From Nitrincola schmidtii (lineage in GTDB: Bacteria; Pseudomonadota; Gammaproteobacteria; Pseudomonadales; Balneatricaceae), in assembly GCF_008973715.1 (NCBI RefSeq), contig NZ_WBOL01000003.1, forward strand, positions 62,001 to 126,000: a stretch of DNA of 64,000 nucleotides, written 5' to 3'. Below the pieces are notes generated by a model, which was not told the DNA's origin, did not search any database, and was given only the letters and a program-made list of their open reading frames with translations. The position numbers were made by a program, and so were the translations under genes. Numbering within the stretch: the stretch's first letter is position 1; every line of letters starts with the position of its first letter. This document shows, piece by piece, positions 33,518 to 42,845 of this stretch.

Positions 33518-36500
33518 ATGAGCGAATCTAACAGTGAGCTTCAGTTTGATCACCCATTAATTCTTCAAGGCAATCAACTCGAAGACCTGCGTCATTTGAT
33601 GGTTAGCTGGATGCAGGCTAACCCACTGAAACCTTTTGAAGACGAAGTGATTCTGGTGCAAAGCAACGGTATTGCTCAATGGCTGAAGTTGGCTTTGGCA
33701 GCAGACCCAGAGAAAGCCGGAGGTTTGGGGATCGCCGCTGGGATTCAAGTGATGCTTCCGGGGCGATTTATTTGGCAAGCCTATCGAAAACTTTTTCCAC
33801 AGCTTCCCATTGCATCGCCTTTTGATAAAGGACCGCTGACGTGGCGTTTGCAGGCATTACTGAACCGTTTACCTGAATTGCAAACACGCCTTGCAGACCC
33901 ATCAGTCATTGAACCTTTACAGCATTTTCTCAATCAAGATGCATCGACCTTCAGAACCTGGCAACTGGCCGCACGACTGGCTGATTTGTATGATCAGTAT
34001 CAAATATATAGGGCAGATTGGTTAGACGCATGGTTACAGGGTAATGACGTACTGATTCGTGCTAAAGGACAAGTTGAACCCATTTCATTAGGACAGCGTT
34101 GGCAACCTGAATTATGGCGTTGGCTTCATCAAGAGATTCGCCAATCGCAACTTGATCAACCCTTTTTAAGTTATGCCAGTCGCTCCAGCGTGCATCAACA
34201 CTTTTGCAGTCAACTTGATCAGGCTGATGGAAAGTTGAATCTCAAGGGTATCCCTAAACGAATTATTGTTTTTGGAATCTCTTCTTTACCGCGTCAAACA
34301 TTGGAAGTGCTGAGTCTTCTAGCTCCTTATTCTCAGGTGATGCTGTTTGTGTGTAACCCCAGCGAGCATTACTGGGGGGATTTGATTGAAGGGAGAGAAC
34401 TGTTTCGTCAGGCATATCGACGTAATCCAAACAATCCCATTTCTGCTGATCTTGATGTGAACCTGTTACATCTGCATGGTCATCCTTTACTGGCTGCTTG
34501 GGGAAGGCAGGGACGAGATTACTTACGATTGCTGGATGAGTATGACGAAACCGCCAGTTATCGAGATAAGTTCGAAAAAATCGATATCTATGTTGCGCCA
34601 AAAAATGACTGTTTGTTACATCAACTACAAAAAGATATTTTCGATTTACGTCCTTTAAAAGAGCGACAAGATTTAAAGACTCGAGTGGCAGAAAGCGATA
34701 GAAGCTTGAGCTTTTTGGTCGCGCATAGTGCTCAGCGCGAAGTGGAAATACTCCAAGATCAACTGCTGGCTGAATTTGAAAAGGCAGCCGAGAAAGCTAA
34801 TCTGCAGGGTGACTCGCTTTCACCACGTGATATTCTGGTGATGGTTCCCGATATTCAGGACTACGCCGCTCATATCGATGCGGTCTTCGGTAAGCTAGAT
34901 ACTAAAGATCCTCGTTACCTACCTTTCCATGTGGCGGATCAGGGACAGCGACATAAAGCGCCTTTACTCATCGCCTTGGAGCATTTATTTCACCTTCCTG
35001 AATCCCGCTTTAGTGTCAGTGAACTACTGGATTTGTTAGATGTACCCTCACTTAGGACACGATTTGAGTTAAGTGAGTCAGACTGTAGGGAGCTGAAGCA
35101 TTGGATTCAGGGTGCAAATATTCGTTGGGGATTGGACGCTAAACAACGCGGTCATCTTCAACTGCCTGAAGTGGAGGGTAATAGCTGGCGCTTTGGTCTG
35201 AAGCGAATGCTGTTAGGTTATGCCACAGGAGAACAAGATGCATGGCGGGGGAGTTTACCCTATGCCGATGTGGCTGGTTTAGCGGCTACTAAACTGGGTT
35301 CATTAGTGACACTGATCGACCAACTGGAAGCCTATTGGCATGAACTGCAATCTCCAGCCATACCCTCAGTCTGGGTAAATAGAGTTCAGCGGCTTCTTGC
35401 TGATTTCTTTAAGGCCGAAGCGGATCAAGATCTTAATTTAATCCTAAAAATAGAAAAGCAACTGGAGCAATGGCACACAGCCATACAACTGGCAGAAGCT
35501 GATCAGCTTGAGTTGAGTCTTGAAGTGGTTAGAGAAGAGGTGTTAACCGGGTTGGATCAGCAAAGCTTAAACCAAACCTTCTTTGCCGGAGCGATTAACT
35601 TTGCGACTTTGATGCCGATGCGAGCCATTCCATTTAAGCAGATTTGGCTGTTAGGAATGAACGATGGCGCTTATCCCCGACCTGTTCGCCCCGTCGATTT
35701 TGATCTAATGGCCAGTGATTATCGTCCTGGTGATCGATCCCGTCGAGAGGATGATCGTTACCTCTTCCTTGAGGCGATGCTGTCAGCTAGAGATAAACTC
35801 GTCATCAGTTGGGTTGGACGAAATATTCGTGATAACTCCGTTCGCCCACCGTCGGTTTTAGTCGGGCAGCTTAGGGATCATTTGAAAGCTGGGTGGCTAG
35901 GACAAACCGATGATCTTTTAAAAGAACTGACCACTGAACATCCATTACAGCCGTTTAGTTCAGCTTATTTTGGGAAATCCATGACTCAGTCAACAGAGCT
36001 GTTTAGCTATGCATCCGAGTGGCTTGCCGTTCATCAAGGAGCATCATCCGCTGATCCTTTGCTGCGTGCAGAATTACCAGCGTGGCAGCCTGAGAACCCC
36101 TTGTCTTTGAGTCAATTGATAACGCATCTGAAACTACCCATCGATAGTTTTTATGCGCTGCGCTTACAAATTCCAAGAGTCGATCAGATACAGCAACTGA
36201 AGGATACCGAAAACTTTTCCTTTGATGGCTTAGAGAATTGGCAACTTAAAGATCGTTTGATTGCTGCGTCAATCATTCCAGCTTTAGATCAGCAAGACTA
36301 TGCAGAATTGATCAGTCAGCAGGTCAAACGCTTACAGCAAGAAGGTGTGTTGGTAGAGGGTAGTTTAGGTGAATATCAAGGTCAGCAGTTAATTGATGGC
36401 CTAGACACTCTGTATGCAGAGTGGGCTGAAAAGCGCCAGCAGTTCAGTCGCGTCTTGGATGCTCATCAGGTTCGATTCTCGCATCAAAGTCAATGGGGGT

Positions 36501-37063
36501 TATTGTCACTAGAGACTCAATTAGATGGTTTCTATCAAGATCCCAATACTGATGAGGTAACACAAATTATTGTACAGAGCAGTAATCTATTTAATTCTGC
36601 ACGAAAGCGCCGCTGGCCTAATTTTCTGCGTGGTTGGTTGATGCATCTGTTAGCACAGCAGGCGGGTTTCTCGATGACGACACACCTAATGAGTCCAGAA
36701 GGCCAGATCAGTTTCACACCGTCCGAATCTGTGGCTGAGGTAGAGAAAATCTTAAGCAGGTTATTGGAGTTTGTGCATATTGGTTTACAAAAGCCTCTCA
36801 ATCTCAGTATTGAAACGGCGGTTACTTGGTTTGAGCTTCAAGAAAAAAACGGTTCTGAAGGGTTTGATGCACCTGAGGTAGAAAACGCCATGATAAAAGC
36901 GCTAGAGGAGAGTATGAGCAAGAGCCGCTTTCTTCACCATCATTGCGAGAATTTGGCTGATCTTTGGATGGAAGGTGAGTTTGTCAGCTTGGCTGAAGGA
37001 TTATATGGTGATTTTTTTCAGGCGGTGAAGCATCTGAAAAATCTGAAAAAGGAGCAGCGTTAA
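33518..37063 (+). CDS. recC: Exodeoxyribonuclease V subunit gamma (RecC)
   Basis: The 1181-residue protein, a little longer than the 1122 of E. coli, opens with a vestigial UvrD-like helicase region (LVQSNGIAQWLKLALA, IFGISSLPRQTLEVLSLL) and continues with PADVAG-type segments, WLLGMNDGAYPRP and RRREDDRYLFLEAML, the conserved RecC blocks. RecC lacks working helicase motifs and holds the chi-recognition tunnel. It starts the recC-recB-recD operon and is followed by recB with a one-base overlap (TAATG). Confidence 0.96.
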   Translation: MSESNSELQFDHPLILQGNQLEDLRHLMVSWMQANPLKPFEDEVILVQSNGIAQWLKLALAADPEKAGGLGIAAGIQVMLPGRFIWQAYRKLFPQLPIASPFDKGPLTWRLQALLNRLPELQTRLADPSVIEPLQHFLNQDASTFRTWQLAARLADLYDQYQIYRADWLDAWLQGNDVLIRAKGQVEPISLGQRWQPELWRWLHQEIRQSQLDQPFLSYASRSSVHQHFCSQLDQADGKLNLKGIPKRIIVFGISSLPRQTLEVLSLLAPYSQVMLFVCNPSEHYWGDLIEGRELFRQAYRRNPNNPISADLDVNLLHLHGHPLLAAWGRQGRDYLRLLDEYDETASYRDKFEKIDIYVAPKNDCLLHQLQKDIFDLRPLKERQDLKTRVAESDRSLSFLVAHSAQREVEILQDQLLAEFEKAAEKANLQGDSLSPRDILVMVPDIQDYAAHIDAVFGKLDTKDPRYLPFHVADQGQRHKAPLLIALEHLFHLPESRFSVSELLDLLDVPSLRTRFELSESDCRELKHWIQGANIRWGLDAKQRGHLQLPEVEGNSWRFGLKRMLLGYATGEQDAWRGSLPYADVAGLAATKLGSLVTLIDQLEAYWHELQSPAIPSVWVNRVQRLLADFFKAEADQDLNLILKIEKQLEQWHTAIQLAEADQLELSLEVVREEVLTGLDQQSLNQTFFAGAINFATLMPMRAIPFKQIWLLGMNDGAYPRPVRPVDFDLMASDYRPGDRSRREDDRYLFLEAMLSARDKLVISWVGRNIRDNSVRPPSVLVGQLRDHLKAGWLGQTDDLLKELTTEHPLQPFSSAYFGKSMTQSTELFSYASEWLAVHQGASSADPLLRAELPAWQPENPLSLSQLITHLKLPIDSFYALRLQIPRVDQIQQLKDTENFSFDGLENWQLKDRLIAASIIPALDQQDYAELISQQVKRLQQEGVLVEGSLGEYQGQQLIDGLDTLYAEWAEKRQQFSRVLDAHQVRFSHQSQWGLLSLETQLDGFYQDPNTDEVTQIIVQSSNLFNSARKRRWPNFLRGWLMHLLAQQAGFSMTTHLMSPEGQISFTPSESVAEVEKILSRLLEFVHIGLQKPLNLSIETAVTWFELQEKNGSEGFDAPEVENAMIKALEESMSKSRFLHHHCENLADLWMEGEFVSLAEGLYGDFFQAVKHLKNLKKEQR

Positions 37064-40000
37064 TGAATCAGAAGGTTCAACTACTGGATCCATTAACCTT
37101 TCCACTGAAAGGTCAGGCATTGATTGAAGCCAGTGCGGGTACGGGTAAAACCTTCACGCTGGCATTACTTTACTTACGCTTGATCATCCAACATGGTCAG
37201 GAAAATGCATTTACTCGACCTTTATTACCACCAGAAATTCTTGTCGTCACCTTTACCAATGCCGCAACCGCTGAACTGCGAGATCGCATACGAGCCCGCT
37301 TAGTCGAAGCGGCTGCTGTATTTCAAGGTGAGGATACAGGTGATAGATTATTACATGCCCTCAAAGATCAAGTTCCATCAGCAGATCACCCCCGAGCAGC
37401 ACGACAGTTAACCATGGCGGCGCAATGGATGGATGAGTCTGCTATCTCTACCATACATGGTTGGTGCTATCGCATGTTAAAAGAACATGCCTTTGATAGC
37501 GGCAGTGCGTTTGAACCGAATTTAGAAACCAACGAAAAGGAATGGCAACAACGTGCTTCAGAAGATTACTGGCGTTGCGACGTCAATCCACTTCCTTTAA
37601 CAGAGTTAAAGCAACTGCTGTCCTGCTGGAAATCGCCGAAGGCGTTGTTTGATGATGTGTATTTCTGCTTGGATAAGCTGAATTACATTGATGCTCCTGC
37701 GGGCGCTTTGTTTAATGTGTTGACTCAATTCAATCAAAACCTAGCTACGATTGTGTCTGGGCTGAAATCTGAATGGCTTCAGCAGGGCTATATCCTTCAA
37801 TTGCAGCAGCTTTTTGATCAAGAGGCTAAGCGTAAAGCTTTTAAATTAAGTAGCCTGAACGCAGGTCATCGTCAATCAATCCTTGATAAGCTTCAGGCAT
37901 GGCTTGATCAGCCATCAATGCTTGATCCAGATTGTTTTAAGGGATCAAGCGGACTTCGTATGACTTCAGAGGGAGTCGCAGAGATTTGGAATGAAGGCTT
38001 TGAGCCACCGGTTAATCATCCGGCTTGTGTTGCCATGACTCAGCTTAAGCAGCAGATGGAAAATTTACCCAAGCTGAAACCTCAACTACTAGCCCACGCA
38101 GCTCATGCGATTGCAAAACGTATCGAGCAGAGTAAAAAACAGTCCAATAGCCTAAGCCAAAATGATTTGTTACTGCATTTGGATAGGGCACTTTCTTCTG
38201 CACAGGGAGAGCAACTAGCGGCGGCAATACGAAAGCAGTTTCCGGTTGCCTTAGTGGATGAGTTTCAAGACACCGATCCAGTTCAGTATCGTATTTTTCG
38301 TCGTATCTATCTGAATGCTTCTCAACAAGAGTTAACACCCGATCAAGCGCTCGGTTTCTTTATGATTGGCGATCCGAAGCAGGCGATCTACGCGTTTCGT
38401 GGTGCTGATATCTATACCTATCTGCAGGCACGTCAAGACAGTGAAGGGCATCATTACACCTTGGGAACCAACTTTCGTTCCTGTCATGAGTTAATCCAGT
38501 CGGTTAATAGTGTGTTTGCGTTGGGCGATCAACGACAGAAAGGCGCTTTTCTATTTAAGTCTGAATCCTTTGATCCAGTTCCTTTTCTACCTGTGAATAC
38601 CGGTAAAAAAGAGTTACTCGGTCTTCAAGTTAAGGGTGTGCAGGTATCTTCTTTGCAGGGATGGTTGATCAGCAAGGAAGATAGCAAGCTGACTAAGTCA
38701 AAAACTAACGAGACCCTTGCGCAAGCAACCGCCTGTCAAATTGCTGAGTTATTAACCTTAGGGCAGCGAGGCGAAGCGTTACTTCCTAATGAACATTCTG
38801 AAGGCGATACAAAAGATCAGTGGCGTGCTGTTCAACCCTTCGATTGTGCCGTACTCGTCAATAGTTTTACTGAAGCTAGTCTCATTCGCAAAGCCTTACA
38901 ACGCGTGGGTATTGCCAGTGTCTATCTGTCTGATCGATCCAGTGTATTTCGTTCTTGGATCGCGGCAGAACTGTTGGAACTCTTGAGGGCAACGGCTGAT
39001 CCTTTGAATGAGCGTCGTATCCGAACAGCCTTGGCAAGTCCACTACTGCGGCTGGATATTGAATCCTTAAATCGGCTTAATGAAGACGAGTTCTATTGGG
39101 AAAGTTTTGCAGGACGCTTTTGGGATTATCACACGCTTTGGTTAAAACAAGGTGTGTTACCTCTGGTGTATAGATGGATTCAGGATTTTAATTTAGCCAA
39201 GGGTGTTGGCTCTCGTGATCAAGGGGAAAGAGAGCTAACGGATCTACTTCACTTAGGTGAATTGTTGCATCAAGCAGCGAGTAGCCTTGATGGCGAGCAA
39301 GCGCTGATTCGTTATCTAGAAGAGGCAATCCTTGATCCGGATGAGAGCAGTGAAGCACAACAACTTCGTCTAGAAACTGATGGTCAATTGGTTCGAGTGG
39401 TCACCATTCATAAATCCAAAGGATTGGAGTATCCCTTGGTGTTTTTACCCTTTATAGGGGAAACCCGTAAAGCAAAGAAACAGGATAGTGTGCTAGTCAC
39501 TCATGCCGAGTCGTCAGAACCGCAAGTTCACTTGACTGTCTCTGATGAGGTTTTAGAGCAAGCCGATCAAGAACGTTTAGCCGAAGATCTTCGTAAACTT
39601 TACGTGGCTTTGACACGGGCGCGCTATGTTAATTGGTTAGGCTTGGCAGGAACCGATGGATTTAATGCATCTGCCATTGCTTACTTATTGAATGCATCGG
39701 CTGATGATTTAAGTGACAAGATTACTCAATTGACTGATCTGCAACTGCTTGATCTGCCAAATCAATGGTCTGAACCTTGGCAAGCTGAACAGTCTATCAC
39801 TGAATTTTCAGCAAGATCTGCTCCGACCTTATCTTATGATCCTTGGTGGATTGCGAGTTATTCTGCTTTAAAGCACAACTCCAGTTATGTGATCGAGTCT
39901 GCTAAACAGGATCAGCTGAGTGAAGAGCAAGAAAAGAATGATCCGTTGGTTATTCGTCCAACGGATCATCAAAAAAACATGCATACACTCCCTAAAGGGA

Positions 40001-40797
40001 GTCATATCGGAACCTTCCTTCACAGTTTGTTGGAGTGGGCAGCGGAATTGGTCTACGAGGATCAAAATGGAGATGATCAACAAGGCTTTGGTGCACTCTT
40101 GCAACCTGATCTTGATGAACAGCACTATGAAGCGCTGCGGCTAAAGTGTCAGCAACGAAATCTGGAGGAGTGGACGAGTTGTTTGTGGGAATGGTTAAGG
40201 CTCTTTGTGAAAACTGCTTGGCAGTTTCCGGTGAATGGGTCATCACAAAATGCTGAAAACCTAAATAAGGATACCTTCTATTTAGCGAAATTGCCGCCTG
40301 AAAAAATGAGTGTTGAGATGGAGTTCTGGTTTGCCAGTCACGAAGTTAGCACGTTAATTTTAGACAAGTGGGTGACAGAAAATACACTGGAAGGTAAAAC
40401 TCGACCAGCACTTCAATCCAATCAGTTGAACGGCATGTTAAAAGGCTTTATCGATTTAGTGGTAGAGCACCAAGGGCGTTATTATGTGATCGACTGGAAA
40501 TCAAACTGGTTAGGTGAAAATGAAACCTCTTACAGTGACGAGTCGATGCAAAAAGTGATTTTGGAAAAACGTTATGACCTTCAGTACGTCTTGTATCTGC
40601 TGGCGTTGCATCGTTATTTAAGATGTCGATTACCGGATTATGACTATGATCAGCATATAGGCGGTGCGGCTTATTTCTTCTTAAGAGGCAATGAAGCAGA
40701 TTCTCAGGGTGTGTTCTTTGATAAGCCTGACCGTAAAGTGATTGAAGGTTTAGATCGCTTGTTTTCCGGTCAATCACTGTTCGGAAAGGTGGCGTAA
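37063..40797 (+). CDS. recB: Exodeoxyribonuclease V subunit beta (RecB)
   Basis: The 1244-residue protein has a UvrD-type helicase with Walker A SAGTGKT at residues 24-30, VDEFQDTDP as motif II, and VVTIHKSKGLEYP near the C-terminal helicase part. The nuclease domain follows, with Asp1144 and Lys1146 in YVIDWKSNWLG and the preceding GMLKGFIDLV. These residues make the metal site that cuts DNA; the chi-modified activity is shared with RecC and RecD. It begins on the recC stop and is adjacent to recD without a gap (TAA then ATG). Confidence 0.96.
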   Translation: MNQKVQLLDPLTFPLKGQALIEASAGTGKTFTLALLYLRLIIQHGQENAFTRPLLPPEILVVTFTNAATAELRDRIRARLVEAAAVFQGEDTGDRLLHALKDQVPSADHPRAARQLTMAAQWMDESAISTIHGWCYRMLKEHAFDSGSAFEPNLETNEKEWQQRASEDYWRCDVNPLPLTELKQLLSCWKSPKALFDDVYFCLDKLNYIDAPAGALFNVLTQFNQNLATIVSGLKSEWLQQGYILQLQQLFDQEAKRKAFKLSSLNAGHRQSILDKLQAWLDQPSMLDPDCFKGSSGLRMTSEGVAEIWNEGFEPPVNHPACVAMTQLKQQMENLPKLKPQLLAHAAHAIAKRIEQSKKQSNSLSQNDLLLHLDRALSSAQGEQLAAAIRKQFPVALVDEFQDTDPVQYRIFRRIYLNASQQELTPDQALGFFMIGDPKQAIYAFRGADIYTYLQARQDSEGHHYTLGTNFRSCHELIQSVNSVFALGDQRQKGAFLFKSESFDPVPFLPVNTGKKELLGLQVKGVQVSSLQGWLISKEDSKLTKSKTNETLAQATACQIAELLTLGQRGEALLPNEHSEGDTKDQWRAVQPFDCAVLVNSFTEASLIRKALQRVGIASVYLSDRSSVFRSWIAAELLELLRATADPLNERRIRTALASPLLRLDIESLNRLNEDEFYWESFAGRFWDYHTLWLKQGVLPLVYRWIQDFNLAKGVGSRDQGERELTDLLHLGELLHQAASSLDGEQALIRYLEEAILDPDESSEAQQLRLETDGQLVRVVTIHKSKGLEYPLVFLPFIGETRKAKKQDSVLVTHAESSEPQVHLTVSDEVLEQADQERLAEDLRKLYVALTRARYVNWLGLAGTDGFNASAIAYLLNASADDLSDKITQLTDLQLLDLPNQWSEPWQAEQSITEFSARSAPTLSYDPWWIASYSALKHNSSYVIESAKQDQLSEEQEKNDPLVIRPTDHQKNMHTLPKGSHIGTFLHSLLEWAAELVYEDQNGDDQQGFGALLQPDLDEQHYEALRLKCQQRNLEEWTSCLWEWLRLFVKTAWQFPVNGSSQNAENLNKDTFYLAKLPPEKMSVEMEFWFASHEVSTLILDKWVTENTLEGKTRPALQSNQLNGMLKGFIDLVVEHQGRYYVIDWKSNWLGENETSYSDESMQKVILEKRYDLQYVLYLLALHRYLRCRLPDYDYDQHIGGAAYFFLRGNEADSQGVFFDKPDRKVIEGLDRLFSGQSLFGKVA

Positions 40798-42825
40798 ATG
40801 ATCATAGAAAATGCTGTGATGTGGCCCCTTGAACAACTTAAGCAATTAGGTCTTTTAAGATCGTTAGACCTCGCATTAAGTCGTTATATTGCAGAAGAAA
40901 CCAACGAAACGGATCACGCGGTACTCTTTGCGATTGCCTTAACCAGTGAACGCAACGGTCATGGTGATGTTTGCCTTGATCTTATTGATCGAGTGCAAAA
41001 TCATGAACTGATGACACTGCCTGAGTATTCAGAACTGAATGCATGGTTAGTGTCTATCAAATCCCTGACCACTCAGGATTGGTGGCGTCGATTAAGCCGC
41101 TCAATGGCGATACAGGTCGTAGGTTCAGATAACACCGATGAAGAATCTACGTCTCCATTGGTGTTATCTGGATCGCTGGATCGCCCCAGACTGTATTTAA
41201 GACGTTATTGGAGTTACGAAGTACTGGTTAGAGCGTCGATAAATCAACGTTTAGGATGCCTACATGAGCATCCTAAAGCCTTAATGCACCAGTTGTTAAG
41301 CGTGCTATTTGCTTCCACTCAACAGCAGCCGGACTGGCAGAAGTTCGCCTGTGCTTTAGCAGCACGACGCTCTTTTGCGGTAATCACCGGAGGCCCCGGT
41401 ACTGGAAAAACAACCACGGTTGTTCGGTTGTTGGCACTGTTACAGGCGCTGGCGCTAGAGCAAAATTTACCCACCTTAGAGATCGCCTTAGCTGCGCCTA
41501 CAGGAAAGGCTGCGGCTCGTCTGAATGCATCCATTGCCGCGCAAATTGAATCTTTACCGTTTGATCAGCTGACACAGCATTCTGAACAACTTAAACAGCG
41601 TATTCCGACAGAGGTGACAACGCTACATCGTTTATTAGGACCGATCCACAATAGTCGACGTTTTCGCTATCATTCGCAGCATCCATTACCGATGGATTGT
41701 ATTGTTGTCGATGAAGCCTCGATGGTAGATCTGGAAATGCTGGCCACTTTAGTGAGTGCCTTAAAACCCACTGCACGTTTAATTCTGTTAGGTGATAAAG
41801 ATCAATTAGCTTCTGTAGAAGCAGGCGCTGTGTTGGGTGATCTCTGTCATCATGCGGTTAATGGAAGCTACTCTGAGGATACCGCTGAATGGTTAGCGCA
41901 GATCACTGGAGATCAGTTGCCAGAAAATTATCTAGTTAAGCAGCAGAGTCGAGACTTAGATCAAGCGATTACGATGCTGCGTTATAGCCACCGCTTTTCA
42001 GCCGAGGGTGGAATAGGTGCGCTGGCACACCTTGTTAATCAGCGTGAGTATCGCGGTCAGCAAGTGGCGGATTCATTAGCAGCATTGAAACAGATCTTTA
42101 CTCAACAACCCGAACAACTCCAACAATATAAAGTAAATAGTGCCACCGATTCATCCTTTGCTGACTTGGTCATTCGGGGCTATCGCGGTTATTTAGAAAC
42201 ACTGACGCAGGCGCGACCAGAGGCTAATGCAGACTCGACTGAATTTGATCACTGGGCTGAAAACGTCTTAAAAGCACATACGCAGTTCCAATTGCTCTGT
42301 GCCGTTAGAGAAGGGCCTTGGGGTGTCAATCCCTTAAATAGTTGGATTACACAAATTCTAACTAAAGCGGCTTTGATCAAAGAAACGCAGTCTTTGTGGT
42401 ATGAAGGTCGTCCGGTGTTGGTGACACAAAATGATTACAACCTGCGTTTAATGAATGGTGATATCGGCATTGCACTGAAACGACCCATCCTGCAGGGCAA
42501 TGTTAATGAACAGGGTGAAAGTGTAGCTGCCTTGCGTGTTGTCTTTCCGACGGCTGATGGTGGAGTTCGATGGGTCATGCCCAGTCGCTTGCAAGCGATT
42601 GAGACCGTATTTGCCATGACGGTGCATAAATCCCAGGGATCAGAATTTACGCATACGGCGTTAGTGTTGCCTGATCAGCCTAATCCCGTGTTAACTCAAG
42701 AGTTGATCTATACCGGTATCACGCGATCACGCGAGAAGTTCAGCTTGATCTACAGTCGTGAAACAGTGTTACGCCAAGCCCTGACATCGCGAGTTAAGCG
42801 ATTGAGTGGCTTGACGTTTAACTGA
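40798..42825 (+). CDS. recD: Exodeoxyribonuclease V subunit alpha (RecD)
   Basis: The 675-residue protein is a 5'-3' SF1 helicase. Walker A GGPGTGKTTT is near residues 198-207, VDEASMVDLEM is motif II, and the terminal QGSEFTHTALVLPD and TGITRSREKFSL are motifs V and VI. Length exceeds the E. coli protein (608) by about 65 residues, mostly in the middle third. Its ATG follows the recB stop directly. The 3' end is convergent with mfd. Confidence 0.96.
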   Translation: MIIENAVMWPLEQLKQLGLLRSLDLALSRYIAEETNETDHAVLFAIALTSERNGHGDVCLDLIDRVQNHELMTLPEYSELNAWLVSIKSLTTQDWWRRLSRSMAIQVVGSDNTDEESTSPLVLSGSLDRPRLYLRRYWSYEVLVRASINQRLGCLHEHPKALMHQLLSVLFASTQQQPDWQKFACALAARRSFAVITGGPGTGKTTTVVRLLALLQALALEQNLPTLEIALAAPTGKAAARLNASIAAQIESLPFDQLTQHSEQLKQRIPTEVTTLHRLLGPIHNSRRFRYHSQHPLPMDCIVVDEASMVDLEMLATLVSALKPTARLILLGDKDQLASVEAGAVLGDLCHHAVNGSYSEDTAEWLAQITGDQLPENYLVKQQSRDLDQAITMLRYSHRFSAEGGIGALAHLVNQREYRGQQVADSLAALKQIFTQQPEQLQQYKVNSATDSSFADLVIRGYRGYLETLTQARPEANADSTEFDHWAENVLKAHTQFQLLCAVREGPWGVNPLNSWITQILTKAALIKETQSLWYEGRPVLVTQNDYNLRLMNGDIGIALKRPILQGNVNEQGESVAALRVVFPTADGGVRWVMPSRLQAIETVFAMTVHKSQGSEFTHTALVLPDQPNPVLTQELIYTGITRSREKFSLIYSRETVLRQALTSRVKRLSGLTFN

Positions 42826-42845
42826 TGATTAAGTGCTAATCGTTT

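Noticed and set aside
42824-42845. Possible terminator between recD and mfd (GATTA / TAATC stem followed by T5)
   Set aside because: The stem is only five AT-rich base pairs, too weak to claim.
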